Source: an uncultured Paracoccaceae bacterium (GTDB lineage: Bacteria > Pseudomonadota > Alphaproteobacteria > Rhodobacterales > Rhodobacteraceae). From it: a DNA stretch of 64,000 nt. How positions within the stretch are numbered: the stretch's first letter is position 1; each line of letters opens with the position of its first letter. Below are positions 33,513 through 41,127 of the stretch, piece after piece. Below the pieces are notes generated by a model. It ran no database searches, was not told the origin of the DNA, and worked only from the letters and a program-made list of their open reading frames with translations. The stretch covers positions 248,001 to 312,000 of the forward strand of contig CANMAI010000001.1 in assembly GCA_947495795.1 (NCBI GenBank). Direction: 5' to 3'. The position numbers were made by a program, and so were the translations under genes.

Positions 33513-34268
33513 ATGAGTGCAACGCCGTCCGTAAGTTCGATTAACGAAGGAGAAATCGCCAAGTTCGAGGCGATGGCTGCGGAGTGGTGGGATCCGCAAG
33601 GGAAATTCAAGCCACTGCACATGCTGAACCCGACGCGGCTGGATTACATAATTGACCAGATTTCTGCAGAATTCGGGCGCGATCCCAAAGGGCCTGAGCC
33701 GTTCAAAGGCCTGCGGCTTCTGGATATCGGCTGCGGTGGAGGGCTGCTTTCGGAGCCAATGGCGCGGCTTGGAGCGGATGTGGTGGGCGCAGATGCCGCA
33801 GCGCGAAACATCCCGGTGGCGGAGGTGCATGCGGCGCAGTCGGGGTTGAAGATCGATTACCGGCATTGCGCGGCGGAAGATCTGGCCGGCGAGGGAGAGC
33901 ATTTCGACGTGGTGCTGAACATGGAGGTCGTTGAGCATGTGGAGGATCCGCAGGCCTTTTTGATGACGTGCCAGACATTGCTGAAACCCGGCGGCTTGAT
34001 GGTGTGTTCTACGCTGAACCGTAACCCGAAGAGCTACATGATGGCGATTATCGGGGCAGAACATGTGATGCGCTGGCTGCCCAAGGGCACCCATGAATGG
34101 CAAAAGTTCATCACGCCCGATGAGTTGTTTGACATGCTATCGAAAGCGGGGCTGGAGCCGGTAGACAGGAAAGGCTTTCAGTTCAACCCGATTACATGGA
34201 GCTGGCGCATATCGGAGCGGGATCTCAGCGTGAACTACGTGACGGCGAGCGTGAAGCCTAAGGCCTGA
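33513..34268 (+). CDS. ubiG: Ubiquinone biosynthesis O-methyltransferase UbiG
   Basis: 251-residue SAM-dependent methyltransferase that performs both O-methylations in ubiquinone synthesis. Motifs are [30 protein letters not shown] motif I ([19 protein letters not shown]), [15 protein letters not shown] and the C-terminal [10 protein letters not shown] region. The start at 33513 was chosen because family similarity begins there. The open frame runs 22 codons further upstream into the pip promoter region. Confidence 0.96.
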   Translation: MSATPSVSSINEGEIAKFEAMAAEWWDPQGKFKPLHMLNPTRLDYIIDQISAEFGRDPKGPEPFKGLRLLDIGCGGGLLSEPMARLGADVVGADAAARNIPVAEVHAAQSGLKIDYRHCAAEDLAGEGEHFDVVLNMEVVEHVEDPQAFLMTCQTLLKPGGLMVCSTLNRNPKSYMMAIIGAEHVMRWLPKGTHEWQKFITPDELFDMLSKAGLEPVDRKGFQFNPITWSWRISERDLSVNYVTASVKPKA

Positions 34269-34270
34269 TC

Positions 34271-34720
34271 TCAGCCTTCCGAGAGGCGCGTGCGCAATTT
34301 GCGTAGGACTGGCAGAACCAGCTTCACCTCATCCGCACCAAGGTCGCTGGTGATCTCCGCGAGGATGGGCTCCAAGGACGAAGTGGCATGTTCGAGCGCA
34401 CGCTTGCCTGCCGGGCTGATGGCCACGAATTTCCGCCTGCCATCGTCCCAATCGGGGCGCACATGCACGGAACCGGCCGCCTCCAGCTTCGCCAGCGTAT
34501 TCGTCATCGCCGCCTTGGTAACGTTGAAGCTGCGCGAAAGCTGCGCGGGCGTACGCTCCGCCGCGCTGACAGAGAGATGGTTGAGCACCGTGAAATGCGA
34601 AAGCTCCATGCCCTTGGGGAGGGCTTTCTGAAGACGGGCGCGGACGAGCTGGTCCACTGTCGCGATTTCCGACACCAGGGTCAGGATCGCGGCGCTGGTG
34701 TGAGACGTGCGCTCCGCCAT
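34271..34720 (-). CDS. MarR-family transcriptional regulator
   Basis: 149-residue winged-helix regulator. The recognition part is TPAQLSRSFNVTKAAMTNTLAKLEAAGSVHVRPDWDDGRRKFVAISPAG, split over helix and wing. It is clearly related to the MarR protein at 58520-58999: both share HFTVLNHL and MTNTLA-x-LE, which points to paralogy. It lies 3 nt after grxC on the same strand, in a comF-grxC-marR run. Its ligand and targets are unknown. Confidence 0.88.
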   Translation of the reverse strand: MAERTSHTSAAILTLVSEIATVDQLVRARLQKALPKGMELSHFTVLNHLSVSAAERTPAQLSRSFNVTKAAMTNTLAKLEAAGSVHVRPDWDDGRRKFVAISPAGKRALEHATSSLEPILAEITSDLGADEVKLVLPVLRKLRTRLSEG

Positions 34721-34723
34721 GCC

Positions 34724-34981
34724 TCAGTCGGCCAGAAGCGCGTCGAGCTTTCCAGCACGCTCCAGCGCGTTCATATCGTCGAACCCGCCGATATGCATAT
34801 CGCCGATGAATATCTGGGGCACGGTACGGCCGCCATTGGCGCGTTGCGTCATCTCGGCACGACGTTCGGGCTGGGCCATCACGTTCACCTCTGAAAAGCT
34901 GACGCCCTTTTGCGACAGGAGGCGCTTGGCAGCGGCACAGTAGCCACAGATAGGTGTGGTGTAGAGTTCGACGGTTTTCAT
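34724..34981 (-). CDS. grxC: Glutaredoxin 3
   Basis: 85-residue dithiol glutaredoxin. The active-site motif is C-G-Y-C in YTTPICGYCAAAKRLL. The GSH-binding TVPQIFIGDMHIGGFDDMNAL segment has the cis-proline. It reduces protein disulfides and glutathione mixed disulfides in the cytosol. It lies between comF (28-nt gap) and the MarR gene (3-nt gap). Confidence 0.95.
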   Translation of the reverse strand: MKTVELYTTPICGYCAAAKRLLSQKGVSFSEVNVMAQPERRAEMTQRANGGRTVPQIFIGDMHIGGFDDMNALERAGKLDALLAD

Positions 34982-35009
34982 GAGACGGACCTTTTAAGAT
35001 TTCGGGCCG

Positions 35010-35759
35010 TTATATAAGCTCTGCCGCCTCTCTTGCAACGCGTGCCAGCACGAGGACAGAGATGCTGGCCGGATTTTCCGGGCGGAGGGCAGCGGTGGCG
35101 GCAGCAAGTGTTGCGCCGGACGTGAGAACATCGTCCACCAGCACGACGTTGCAATTCTGCGTGATACCTTTGTAGCGAGGCGTGAGGGCGATGGCGTCTT
35201 GCAGGATCCTGTACCGCTCCGCCCGGGTTTTCCCCTCCAGCGTTTCGGTGCAGCGTGTGCGGGTGAGAAGGTTGGGGATGCGCTTTGCCGTGCGGGAAAG
35301 GATGGGCTGGCGGGCAAGCTCCGCCGATTGATTGTGCCGCCGCTTGAGCAGGCGGGACCAGTGCAGGGGCACAGGCGCTATGATGTCGGCCCTTTCAAGG
35401 ATATCTGCGCCTGCCTGAGCCATCCAGCGGGCCGCAACGCGGGCGAGATCGAGCCTGTCTCCGCTTTTCAGCGATATCGCGACCTGACGGCCCGTGCCTT
35501 CGTACAGTACCGCGGCACGGCCCTGATCCCAGCCAGGCGGGGCATGGTGGCAGCCATCGCAGATGGCCACCTGATCTGATTGGGCAAGAGGCGTGGGCTG
35601 CCCGCAGCAATCACAGATTGTGCCCGCAATAAAGCTCGTTTCCGCCCAGCACTTTCCGCAGAGGCCGTGGGGGTTGGTGGTTTCCGCCTGACAGCCCGCG
35701 CATTGGGGCGGATACACCAGATCAAGGAAGCCAGTGAGGCCAGACTGAATTGCACCCAT
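35010..35759 (-). CDS. comF: ComF-family phosphoribosyltransferase-like protein
   Basis: 249-residue ComF family protein. The N-terminal zinc-ribbon has paired cysteines (PPQCAGCQAETTNPHGLCGKCW, then ICDCCGQP), and the C-terminal phosphoribosyltransferase motif is VVLVDDVLTSGATLAAAT. ComF proteins take part in DNA uptake in competent bacteria. It is divergent from the methyltransferase gene with 38 nt between starts, a regular Rhodobacteraceae arrangement. Confidence 0.93.
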   Translation of the reverse strand: MGAIQSGLTGFLDLVYPPQCAGCQAETTNPHGLCGKCWAETSFIAGTICDCCGQPTPLAQSDQVAICDGCHHAPPGWDQGRAAVLYEGTGRQVAISLKSGDRLDLARVAARWMAQAGADILERADIIAPVPLHWSRLLKRRHNQSAELARQPILSRTAKRIPNLLTRTRCTETLEGKTRAERYRILQDAIALTPRYKGITQNCNVVLVDDVLTSGATLAAATAALRPENPASISVLVLARVAREAAELI

Positions 35760-35797
35760 CCGACAAACGCCCTATCTGGCGGAGGAGAGGAGACCAC

Positions 35798-36652
35798 ATG
35801 CCGCCTGCCCCCGCTCTGTTTGATACTGCCGCATTGGCCATGCACCGTGCCCGCGTAGCAGATGCACCTGCGGATTTTCTGCACCGCGAGGCCATTTCGC
35901 AGATCGAAGAGAGACTGGAAGAGGTTAACAGAGCCTTTACAGCGCCCGCAATTGTGGGGCCGATGGCAAAGTTATGGGCGGAGGGGCTGCGATTTTCGGA
36001 TGTGCGATGCGTGCCTGATGCGGATTTGCTGGATCTGGAAGGGAATGCGCATGATCTTGTGATCCACGCGCTTGGCCTGCATTGGGCAAACGATCCGGTG
36101 GGCCAGCTTGTACAGATGCGGCGCGCATTGCGGCCCGATGGGCTTGCGATCGCGTGTCTTTTCGGCGGGCGCTCACTTTCAGAGCTTCGCGTGGCACTCG
36201 CGGAAGCGGAGGCAGCCTTGCGCGGCGGGCTTTCACCGCGCGTGGCGCCGATGGGCGATTTGCGAGATCTTGGCGGATTGATCCAGCGTGCGGGCCTTGC
36301 ATTGCCGGTGGCCGACAGCGTGGCGCTGGAGGTGACATATGCAGATATGCCCGGCCTGATGCGGGATTTGCGGGCGATGGGCGAGACGAATGTGCTTGCC
36401 GCCCGGGAGCGGCGCTTCTTTCGGAGGGATGTACTGGCGGAGGCTTCGCGGATTTATGCAGAGGCTTTCCCCGCAGCGGATGGGCGTATCAGGGCAACAG
36501 CCGAGTTTGTGTTCCTCACAGGCTGGGCACCTTCTGCGGATCAGCCAAAGCCGTTGCGCCCCGGCTCTGCTTCTGCGCGGTTGGCGGATGCTCTGAAAGT
36601 GCCTGAGCTGAGCGCCGGGGATGTGACACCGCGCCCCAAGGCAGACGATTGA
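35798..36652 (+). CDS. SAM-dependent methyltransferase, BioC/NDUFAF5-like
   Basis: 284-residue protein with a methyltransferase fold similar to the alphaproteobacterial NDUFAF5/BioC-like group: LFDTAALAMHRARVADAP at the N-terminus, HDLVIHALGLHWANDPVGQLVQMRRALRPDGL in the middle, and FLTGWAP near the end. The glycine-rich SAM motif I is eroded, as in that group. NDUFAF5 hydroxylates a complex I subunit, so catalysis may not be methylation. The ATG at 35798 follows a GGAGGAGAGGAGA ribosome-binding site. Confidence 0.8.
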   Translation: MPPAPALFDTAALAMHRARVADAPADFLHREAISQIEERLEEVNRAFTAPAIVGPMAKLWAEGLRFSDVRCVPDADLLDLEGNAHDLVIHALGLHWANDPVGQLVQMRRALRPDGLAIACLFGGRSLSELRVALAEAEAALRGGLSPRVAPMGDLRDLGGLIQRAGLALPVADSVALEVTYADMPGLMRDLRAMGETNVLAARERRFFRRDVLAEASRIYAEAFPAADGRIRATAEFVFLTGWAPSADQPKPLRPGSASARLADALKVPELSAGDVTPRPKADD

Positions 36653-36708
36653 CGCGAAGATGCCGCGCTTTATCTCACTTTTAGCGGGTTGAGGCGTGAG
36701 GGCACCGA

Positions 36709-37821
36709 ATGTATGACGCTCAGATGAATGACATCCAGATGAAAACGGCGAAAGCATGCCCTGTGCATCCGGGCGAGGGGCGGTTGGCCCATGCCGCGCC
36801 GGATCATCCGCCGGTAAAGCAGGCAAAGATCGGTGTGATCCTTGCCAATCTCGGCACGCCGGATGGCACGGATTACTGGTCCATGCGGCGGTATCTGAAC
36901 GAATTTCTGAGTGATCGGCGGGTGATTGACTACTCGCCCTGGCTCTGGCAGCCGCTGTTACAGCTGATCATTCTCACGAAACGGCCATTTTCCAGCGGCG
37001 AAGCGTATCGGGGCATCTGGAACAACGAACTGGATGAAAGCCCTTTGCTGACTACGACGCGCGCGCAGGCGGAGAAGGTGGCCGCAGAGATACAGGCGCA
37101 GTACGGCGATGAGGTGATCGTCGATTTCGCAATGCGGTACGGCAACCCTTCCACCCGCTCTGTGATTGAGAAGATGAAGGATCACGGCTGTGAGAAGATC
37201 GTGTTCTTTCCGCTGTATCCACAATATTCCGCGCCGACGACGGCAACAGCCAATGATCAGGCATTTCGCGTGCTGATGGAGATGAACTGGCAGCCCTCGA
37301 TCCGGACTGTGGCAGCCTATTACGATCATCCTATGTATATTGATGCGCTCGCCCAATCGGTAGAGCGGACGTATGCGGGGCTGGATGTGAAGCCCGACAT
37401 TCTGGTCACATCTTACCACGGCGTGCCCAAGCGGTATCTGATGGAGGGCGATCCGTATCATTGCCAGTGCCAGAAAACGACGCGGCTGCTGAAGGAACGG
37501 TTGGGCTGGGCGGATACGGATATCCGTACCACTTTTCAATCAAAGTTCGGGCCGGAAGAGTGGCTGCAACCCTACACGGTTGAGGAAGTGGCGCGGCTTG
37601 CCGAGGCAGGGATGAAGAACATCGCGATCATGGCCCCGGCGTTTTCAAGTGACTGTGTGGAAACGCTGGAAGAGATCAATGAGGAAATACTGGAGAGCTT
37701 CGAGGAGGCGGGCGGTGAGACGTTCACATATATCCCATGCCTGAACGATGACGACGCACATATCGCCATGATGTCCTCTATTCTGAGGAACGAACTCGCC
37801 GGTTGGGTGAGCGTGAAGTAG
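36709..37821 (+). CDS. hemH: Ferrochelatase HemH
   Basis: 370-residue enzyme that inserts iron into protoporphyrin IX to make heme; it competes with BchI/D/H for the same substrate. Motifs are GVILANLGTPDGT, YLNEFLSDRRVID, the signature TSYHGVPKRYLMEGDPYHCQC with the catalytic His, and IMAPAFSSDCVETLEEI with the second active-site region. The N-terminus carries about 40 extra residues before KIGVILANLG. It is followed by a hairpin and the convergent 37990-38172 gene. Confidence 0.95.
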   Translation: MYDAQMNDIQMKTAKACPVHPGEGRLAHAAPDHPPVKQAKIGVILANLGTPDGTDYWSMRRYLNEFLSDRRVIDYSPWLWQPLLQLIILTKRPFSSGEAYRGIWNNELDESPLLTTTRAQAEKVAAEIQAQYGDEVIVDFAMRYGNPSTRSVIEKMKDHGCEKIVFFPLYPQYSAPTTATANDQAFRVLMEMNWQPSIRTVAAYYDHPMYIDALAQSVERTYAGLDVKPDILVTSYHGVPKRYLMEGDPYHCQCQKTTRLLKERLGWADTDIRTTFQSKFGPEEWLQPYTVEEVARLAEAGMKNIAIMAPAFSSDCVETLEEINEEILESFEEAGGETFTYIPCLNDDDAHIAMMSSILRNELAGWVSVK

Positions 37822-37931
37822 AGGTGCTGCTTGTGTGAGTGTTTGCGCTTCGCGGGCAAGCGGATTTGGCAGGATCACTATCGAAATTATACAAAGACGC
37901 CGCCGTGCGACGGTCAAAACTGACGAATCGT

Positions 37932-37965
37932 GAAAGCCAAAATCTGAAATGAGGTTTTGGCTTTC
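37932..37965. terminator. Bidirectional hairpin between hemH and the small gene
   Basis: GAAAGCCAAAA (37932-37942) pairs perfectly with TTTTGGCTTTC (37955-37965) around a 12-nt loop. The pyrimidine-rich tract after it on the plus strand suits the end of hemH, and it also stands after the minus-strand gene 37990-38172. An 11-bp perfect stem between convergent genes fits a shared terminator. Confidence 0.6.
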
Positions 37966-37989
37966 GCTTTCTAAAGACGCTGTGTGGCC

Positions 37990-38172
37990 TTAGCCGTTCA
38001 TCACTTTTAGACTTGTATCGCCCTCTTCTGAGCGGCGTGTCGCCGAGACGATGGGCTTGCCGACATAGTATGATGGGCCAACGCGCACCATTACATTACC
38101 ATCCGGATATTTCCGCACGAATTCCCCTTGAATCGAGATATGCGTACCTGTTTCAATAGTTTGCAACATCAC
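37990..38172 (-). CDS. Small hypothetical protein, 60 residues
   Basis: A 60-residue protein with strand-like alternation (THISIQGEFVRKYPDGNVMVRVG, split by turns, then YYVGKPIV). It resembles short conserved Rhodobacteraceae proteins of unknown function. A second ATG one codon in is equally possible. No signal peptide, membrane helix or metal-binding cysteines are present. It lies between two clear gene ends, is flanked by AT-rich non-coding DNA, and ends near a strong hairpin; these points favour a real gene over chance. Confidence 0.6.
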   Translation of the reverse strand: MMLQTIETGTHISIQGEFVRKYPDGNVMVRVGPSYYVGKPIVSATRRSEEGDTSLKVMNG

Positions 38173-38311
38173 TGGTCTCCCACACCAAACTTGCCAGTAT
38201 CCGGGAAATTATTGCCTATTTTTTGCCCCAGATATCACTCAATCTGCCCCCATTTCAGCAAAATGCAAGCAAGACATTAATTTTTCCTTGATATCGTGAA
38301 TAAATGTGATC

Positions 38312-38710
38312 CTAGAGCCAGTCTCTGAGGATCGGAATCAAGGGTATATCCGCTGGAGGCATTGGGTAGTTGGAGAGATCTCCTGCCTTTACCCATTTGA
38401 GTTTTTGGCCCTCTGCGGCGTGGGGTTGGCCTTGCCATTTCCGGCAGGCGAAAAGCGGCATCAGAAGGTGGAACTCTGGATAGGTGTGGCTGGCGAAGGT
38501 GAGGGGGGCGAGGCAGCTCTCCCAAGTATCGATCGTCAGTTCTTCCTGCAATTCGCGTATCAAGGCGGCCTCCGGTGTTTCGCCTGTTTCCACCTTGCCG
38601 CCCGGAAATTCCCATAAGCCCGCCATGGATTTCCCTTCCGGCCGTTGGGCAAGAAGGATGCGGCCGTCACGATCTATCAGCGCAACTGCGGAGACAAGGA
38701 CGGTTTTCAA
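38312..38710 (-). CDS. mutT: MutT-type 8-oxo-dGTP diphosphatase
   Basis: 132-residue Nudix hydrolase that removes 8-oxo-dGTP from the nucleotide pool. The Nudix box is GGKVETGETPEAALIRELQEEL. The C-terminal part (HLLMPLFACRKWQGQPHAAEGQKLKWV) is typical of MutT. The start is probably TTG at 38710, which overlaps the argJ stop (TTGA) and gives the family's length. The longer frame to 38758 overlaps argJ and has no family similarity. It is the last gene of the ppiC-like/argJ/mutT run. Confidence 0.93.
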   Translation of the reverse strand: MKTVLVSAVALIDRDGRILLAQRPEGKSMAGLWEFPGGKVETGETPEAALIRELQEELTIDTWESCLAPLTFASHTYPEFHLLMPLFACRKWQGQPHAAEGQKLKWVKAGDLSNYPMPPADIPLIPILRDWL

Positions 38711-39963
38711 GATCGGTAGTCCGCGTTGATTGCGATGTACTGGTGCGTGAGATCGCATGTCCAGATCGTCGCCGAGCCTTCGCCGATACCAAGATCCACT
38801 CCGATCTGAAGCTCGGCGTTTTTCATGTAAGCCGAGGCCTCTTCCTCAACATACGAGGGCGAAACCCAGCCGTTTTCCGCAACCTTGATCGGGCCAAAGG
38901 AGATGCCAAGAGCGTCTCGGTCTGCGGGTTGGCCGCTTTTGCCGACAGCCATCACGATCCGCCCCCAGTTCGGGTCTTCTCCGGCGAGTGCCGTTTTGAC
39001 GAGGGGGGAATCTGCGATTGCCTTGCCGATGATGTGGGCAGAGGCATCTGAAGCGGCGCCCGAGATGTTGATTTCCACAAATTTAGTCGCACCCTCGCCG
39101 TCTCTCACGACAAGATGCGCGAGATCCTTCATCAGGGTATGAAGAGCACCGGCGAAAGCCTGTCTGCGCGGGTCGGAATGGGAGGTGAGTGGGTTTATCT
39201 TCGCCCGTCCCGTGGCCGCCACGATCAGCGTATCTGATGTCGAGGTATCGCTATCGACCGTTATGCAGTTGAATGTCGTACCGTTTGCCTCCGACACGAG
39301 GTTTTGGAGCAATGAAGCCGAGATGGGCGCATCGGTGAAGATGTAGACAAGCATCGTGGCCATATCGGGGGCGATCATGCCGGAACCCTTGGCGATGCCG
39401 GTAAGCGTGATGGGCTGGCCATCGATTTCCAGCAAAATGCTTGCGCCTTTGGGGAAGGTATCCGTCGTCATGATGGCGCGGGCGGCACTTTCGATGGCAT
39501 CTTCGCGCAGAGTGCTTGTGAGATCCGAGAGGCGCGCCCGGATACGATCATCCTCCAGCCTCTCGCCGATCACCCCGGTGGAGGAAAGAAAGACATGGCG
39601 AAGCGGTATGTCGAGGGCTTCGGCCGTGGCCTCGGCGCAGCGCTCCACGCTTTTGCGGCCATTGTCTCCTGTGAATGCGTTTGCATTGCCGGCGTTCACG
39701 AGGATCGCGAAGCCTTGTTCCGGCGCGCCAGCTTTTTGGCGCAGGTTCTCCTCACACCAGAGCACCGGTGCAGCGCGGGTGGCAGAGCGGGTGAAAACAC
39801 CTGCGATCGTACTGCCCGCGGCAATCTCGATAAGAGCCACATCCTCCCGCCCGCTGTAACGCACGCCTGCCTCTACCGTTGCGAACCGCACACCGGAAAC
39901 AGGTGGCAGCGCGGGGAAGCCGCCCGCTGGCGCGAGTGGAGAAATATCGGAGATTTTGGCCAT
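38707..39963 (-). CDS. argJ: Ornithine acetyltransferase / N-acetylglutamate synthase ArgJ
   Basis: 418-residue bifunctional enzyme of the cyclic arginine pathway. It self-cleaves before a threonine in the conserved KGSGMIAPDMATML motif, and that Thr becomes the nucleophile. Other family parts are VLWCEENLRQ, NAGNANAFTGDNG and NCITVDSDTSTSDT. It starts 4 nt after the peptidyl-prolyl isomerase gene and overlaps mutT. The length is normal. Confidence 0.96.
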   Translation of the reverse strand: MAKISDISPLAPAGGFPALPPVSGVRFATVEAGVRYSGREDVALIEIAAGSTIAGVFTRSATRAAPVLWCEENLRQKAGAPEQGFAILVNAGNANAFTGDNGRKSVERCAEATAEALDIPLRHVFLSSTGVIGERLEDDRIRARLSDLTSTLREDAIESAARAIMTTDTFPKGASILLEIDGQPITLTGIAKGSGMIAPDMATMLVYIFTDAPISASLLQNLVSEANGTTFNCITVDSDTSTSDTLIVAATGRAKINPLTSHSDPRRQAFAGALHTLMKDLAHLVVRDGEGATKFVEINISGAASDASAHIIGKAIADSPLVKTALAGEDPNWGRIVMAVGKSGQPADRDALGISFGPIKVAENGWVSPSYVEEEASAYMKNAELQIGVDLGIGEGSATIWTCDLTHQYIAINADYRS

Positions 39964-39967
39964 CCGG

Positions 39968-40876
39968 TTACTCGGCGAAGATTGATGTATCCCGAACCGC
40001 CGATGCCGGAATGTCCTCGCTCAGGTTTTCCACATCACCGGCTTCACGCAGCGCGGCGATATGTTCCTGCACTTTCTGCTGGCGGATCTGGTTTTCAAAC
40101 TCGCCGCGCGTTTCTTCGAGAGAAGGCTTTGGCTTGTCGCGGGTCTCGTTGAGTGTGATCACATGCCAGCCGAACTGGGTTTGCACGGGATCCGAAATCG
40201 CACCGGGCTCCATTGTGGTAACAACCTCATCGAACTCCGGAACCATTGCCCCGGCCGGAAACCAGCCGAGAGAACCACCATTGGGTCCTGAGGGCCCGGT
40301 GCTTTCCACTTTCGCGGTTTCAGCAAAATCCCCACCGGCCCGCAGGCTTTCCATCAACTCCAGCGCTTTCTCTTCGGTTTCCACCAGAATGTGCGATGCG
40401 TTGAATTCCTTCTCTGCAGGGATCTTACCAATGGCTTCATTGTAGGCCGCCTGAATTTCTCTCTCCTCGATCGGCTTTTCGGCAACGGCTTCAAGGGATG
40501 ATCGGGCAAGCACTGCGCGGCGTTCATTTTCGATGCGCAGTTGCAGTTGAGGAGACCATGAGGCCGGTTCACCCGCCTCTTCGGACAGCAGGATCTGATC
40601 GATCAGCTGCTCGACAATGCCTTCAAAGAGCGCCTCGTCGGGGAGTTGGGCATACTGCTCGGGCAGCATGGACGCCATCAGTGTTACATGTCCAAGCGTA
40701 ATCTCTGTCGTGCCAACGCGTGCTACAACCGTGGTGGCGTCGTAGTTACTCACCACCTCTGCCGGAGTTTCCTCTGCCGGTGCCGTTTCCTCGGATGTCT
40801 GGGCGGTGGCCATCGTGGCAAATGAAAGAAGTGCGGCAGTTACAGCGGTGGTGCGCAGCAGATGGGTGGCGAGCAT
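39968..40876 (-). CDS. Periplasmic parvulin-type peptidyl-prolyl isomerase
   Basis: 302-residue exported foldase. It has a signal peptide (to about residue 25, ending TMATAQ), an Ala/Glu-rich stretch, a helical SurA-like N-domain, and then a parvulin (PpiC) domain with NASHILVETEEKALELMESL, GSLGWFPAGAMVPEFDEVV and TQFGWHVITLNE. It helps fold outer-membrane or periplasmic proteins. It is divergent from secA, which delivers such proteins, and is followed by argJ and mutT. Confidence 0.92.
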   Translation of the reverse strand: MLATHLLRTTAVTAALLSFATMATAQTSEETAPAEETPAEVVSNYDATTVVARVGTTEITLGHVTLMASMLPEQYAQLPDEALFEGIVEQLIDQILLSEEAGEPASWSPQLQLRIENERRAVLARSSLEAVAEKPIEEREIQAAYNEAIGKIPAEKEFNASHILVETEEKALELMESLRAGGDFAETAKVESTGPSGPNGGSLGWFPAGAMVPEFDEVVTTMEPGAISDPVQTQFGWHVITLNETRDKPKPSLEETRGEFENQIRQQKVQEHIAALREAGDVENLSEDIPASAVRDTSIFAE

Positions 40877-40904
40877 TTACAGTCTCCAGTTTCGGGTGCC
40901 GACG

Positions 40905-40924
40905 GGGTGCCGGCCCGGGCACCC
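40905..40924 (-). other. GC-rich hairpin in the space between the isomerase gene and secA
   Basis: GGGTGCC (40905-40911) and GGCACCC (40918-40924) form a 7-bp stem with a 6-nt loop, 28 nt before the isomerase start. The same GGTGCC word recurs several times in the surrounding 60 nt. It lies in the 251-nt divergent space with secA. It could be a leader hairpin of the isomerase mRNA. No known riboswitch or SecM-like arrest peptide was seen. Confidence 0.35.
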
Positions 40925-41127
40925 TGAGGTGCCGTTGACAGGGGTGCGCCCGACCCTTAGATGAAACCGGTCTGAGAGAGGGCACGAACATCTTTTAGCC
41001 CACATAAAGCGCAACAGAGTGCCGGACAAGGCCCGGTGTGCTATGCGGGCGAAACAACCATATGTAGGCGGAGGTGGCATGGGGCCGCCATGCTTGCAAG
41101 CGACGGCTAAAGAGAGACGGATCATCT

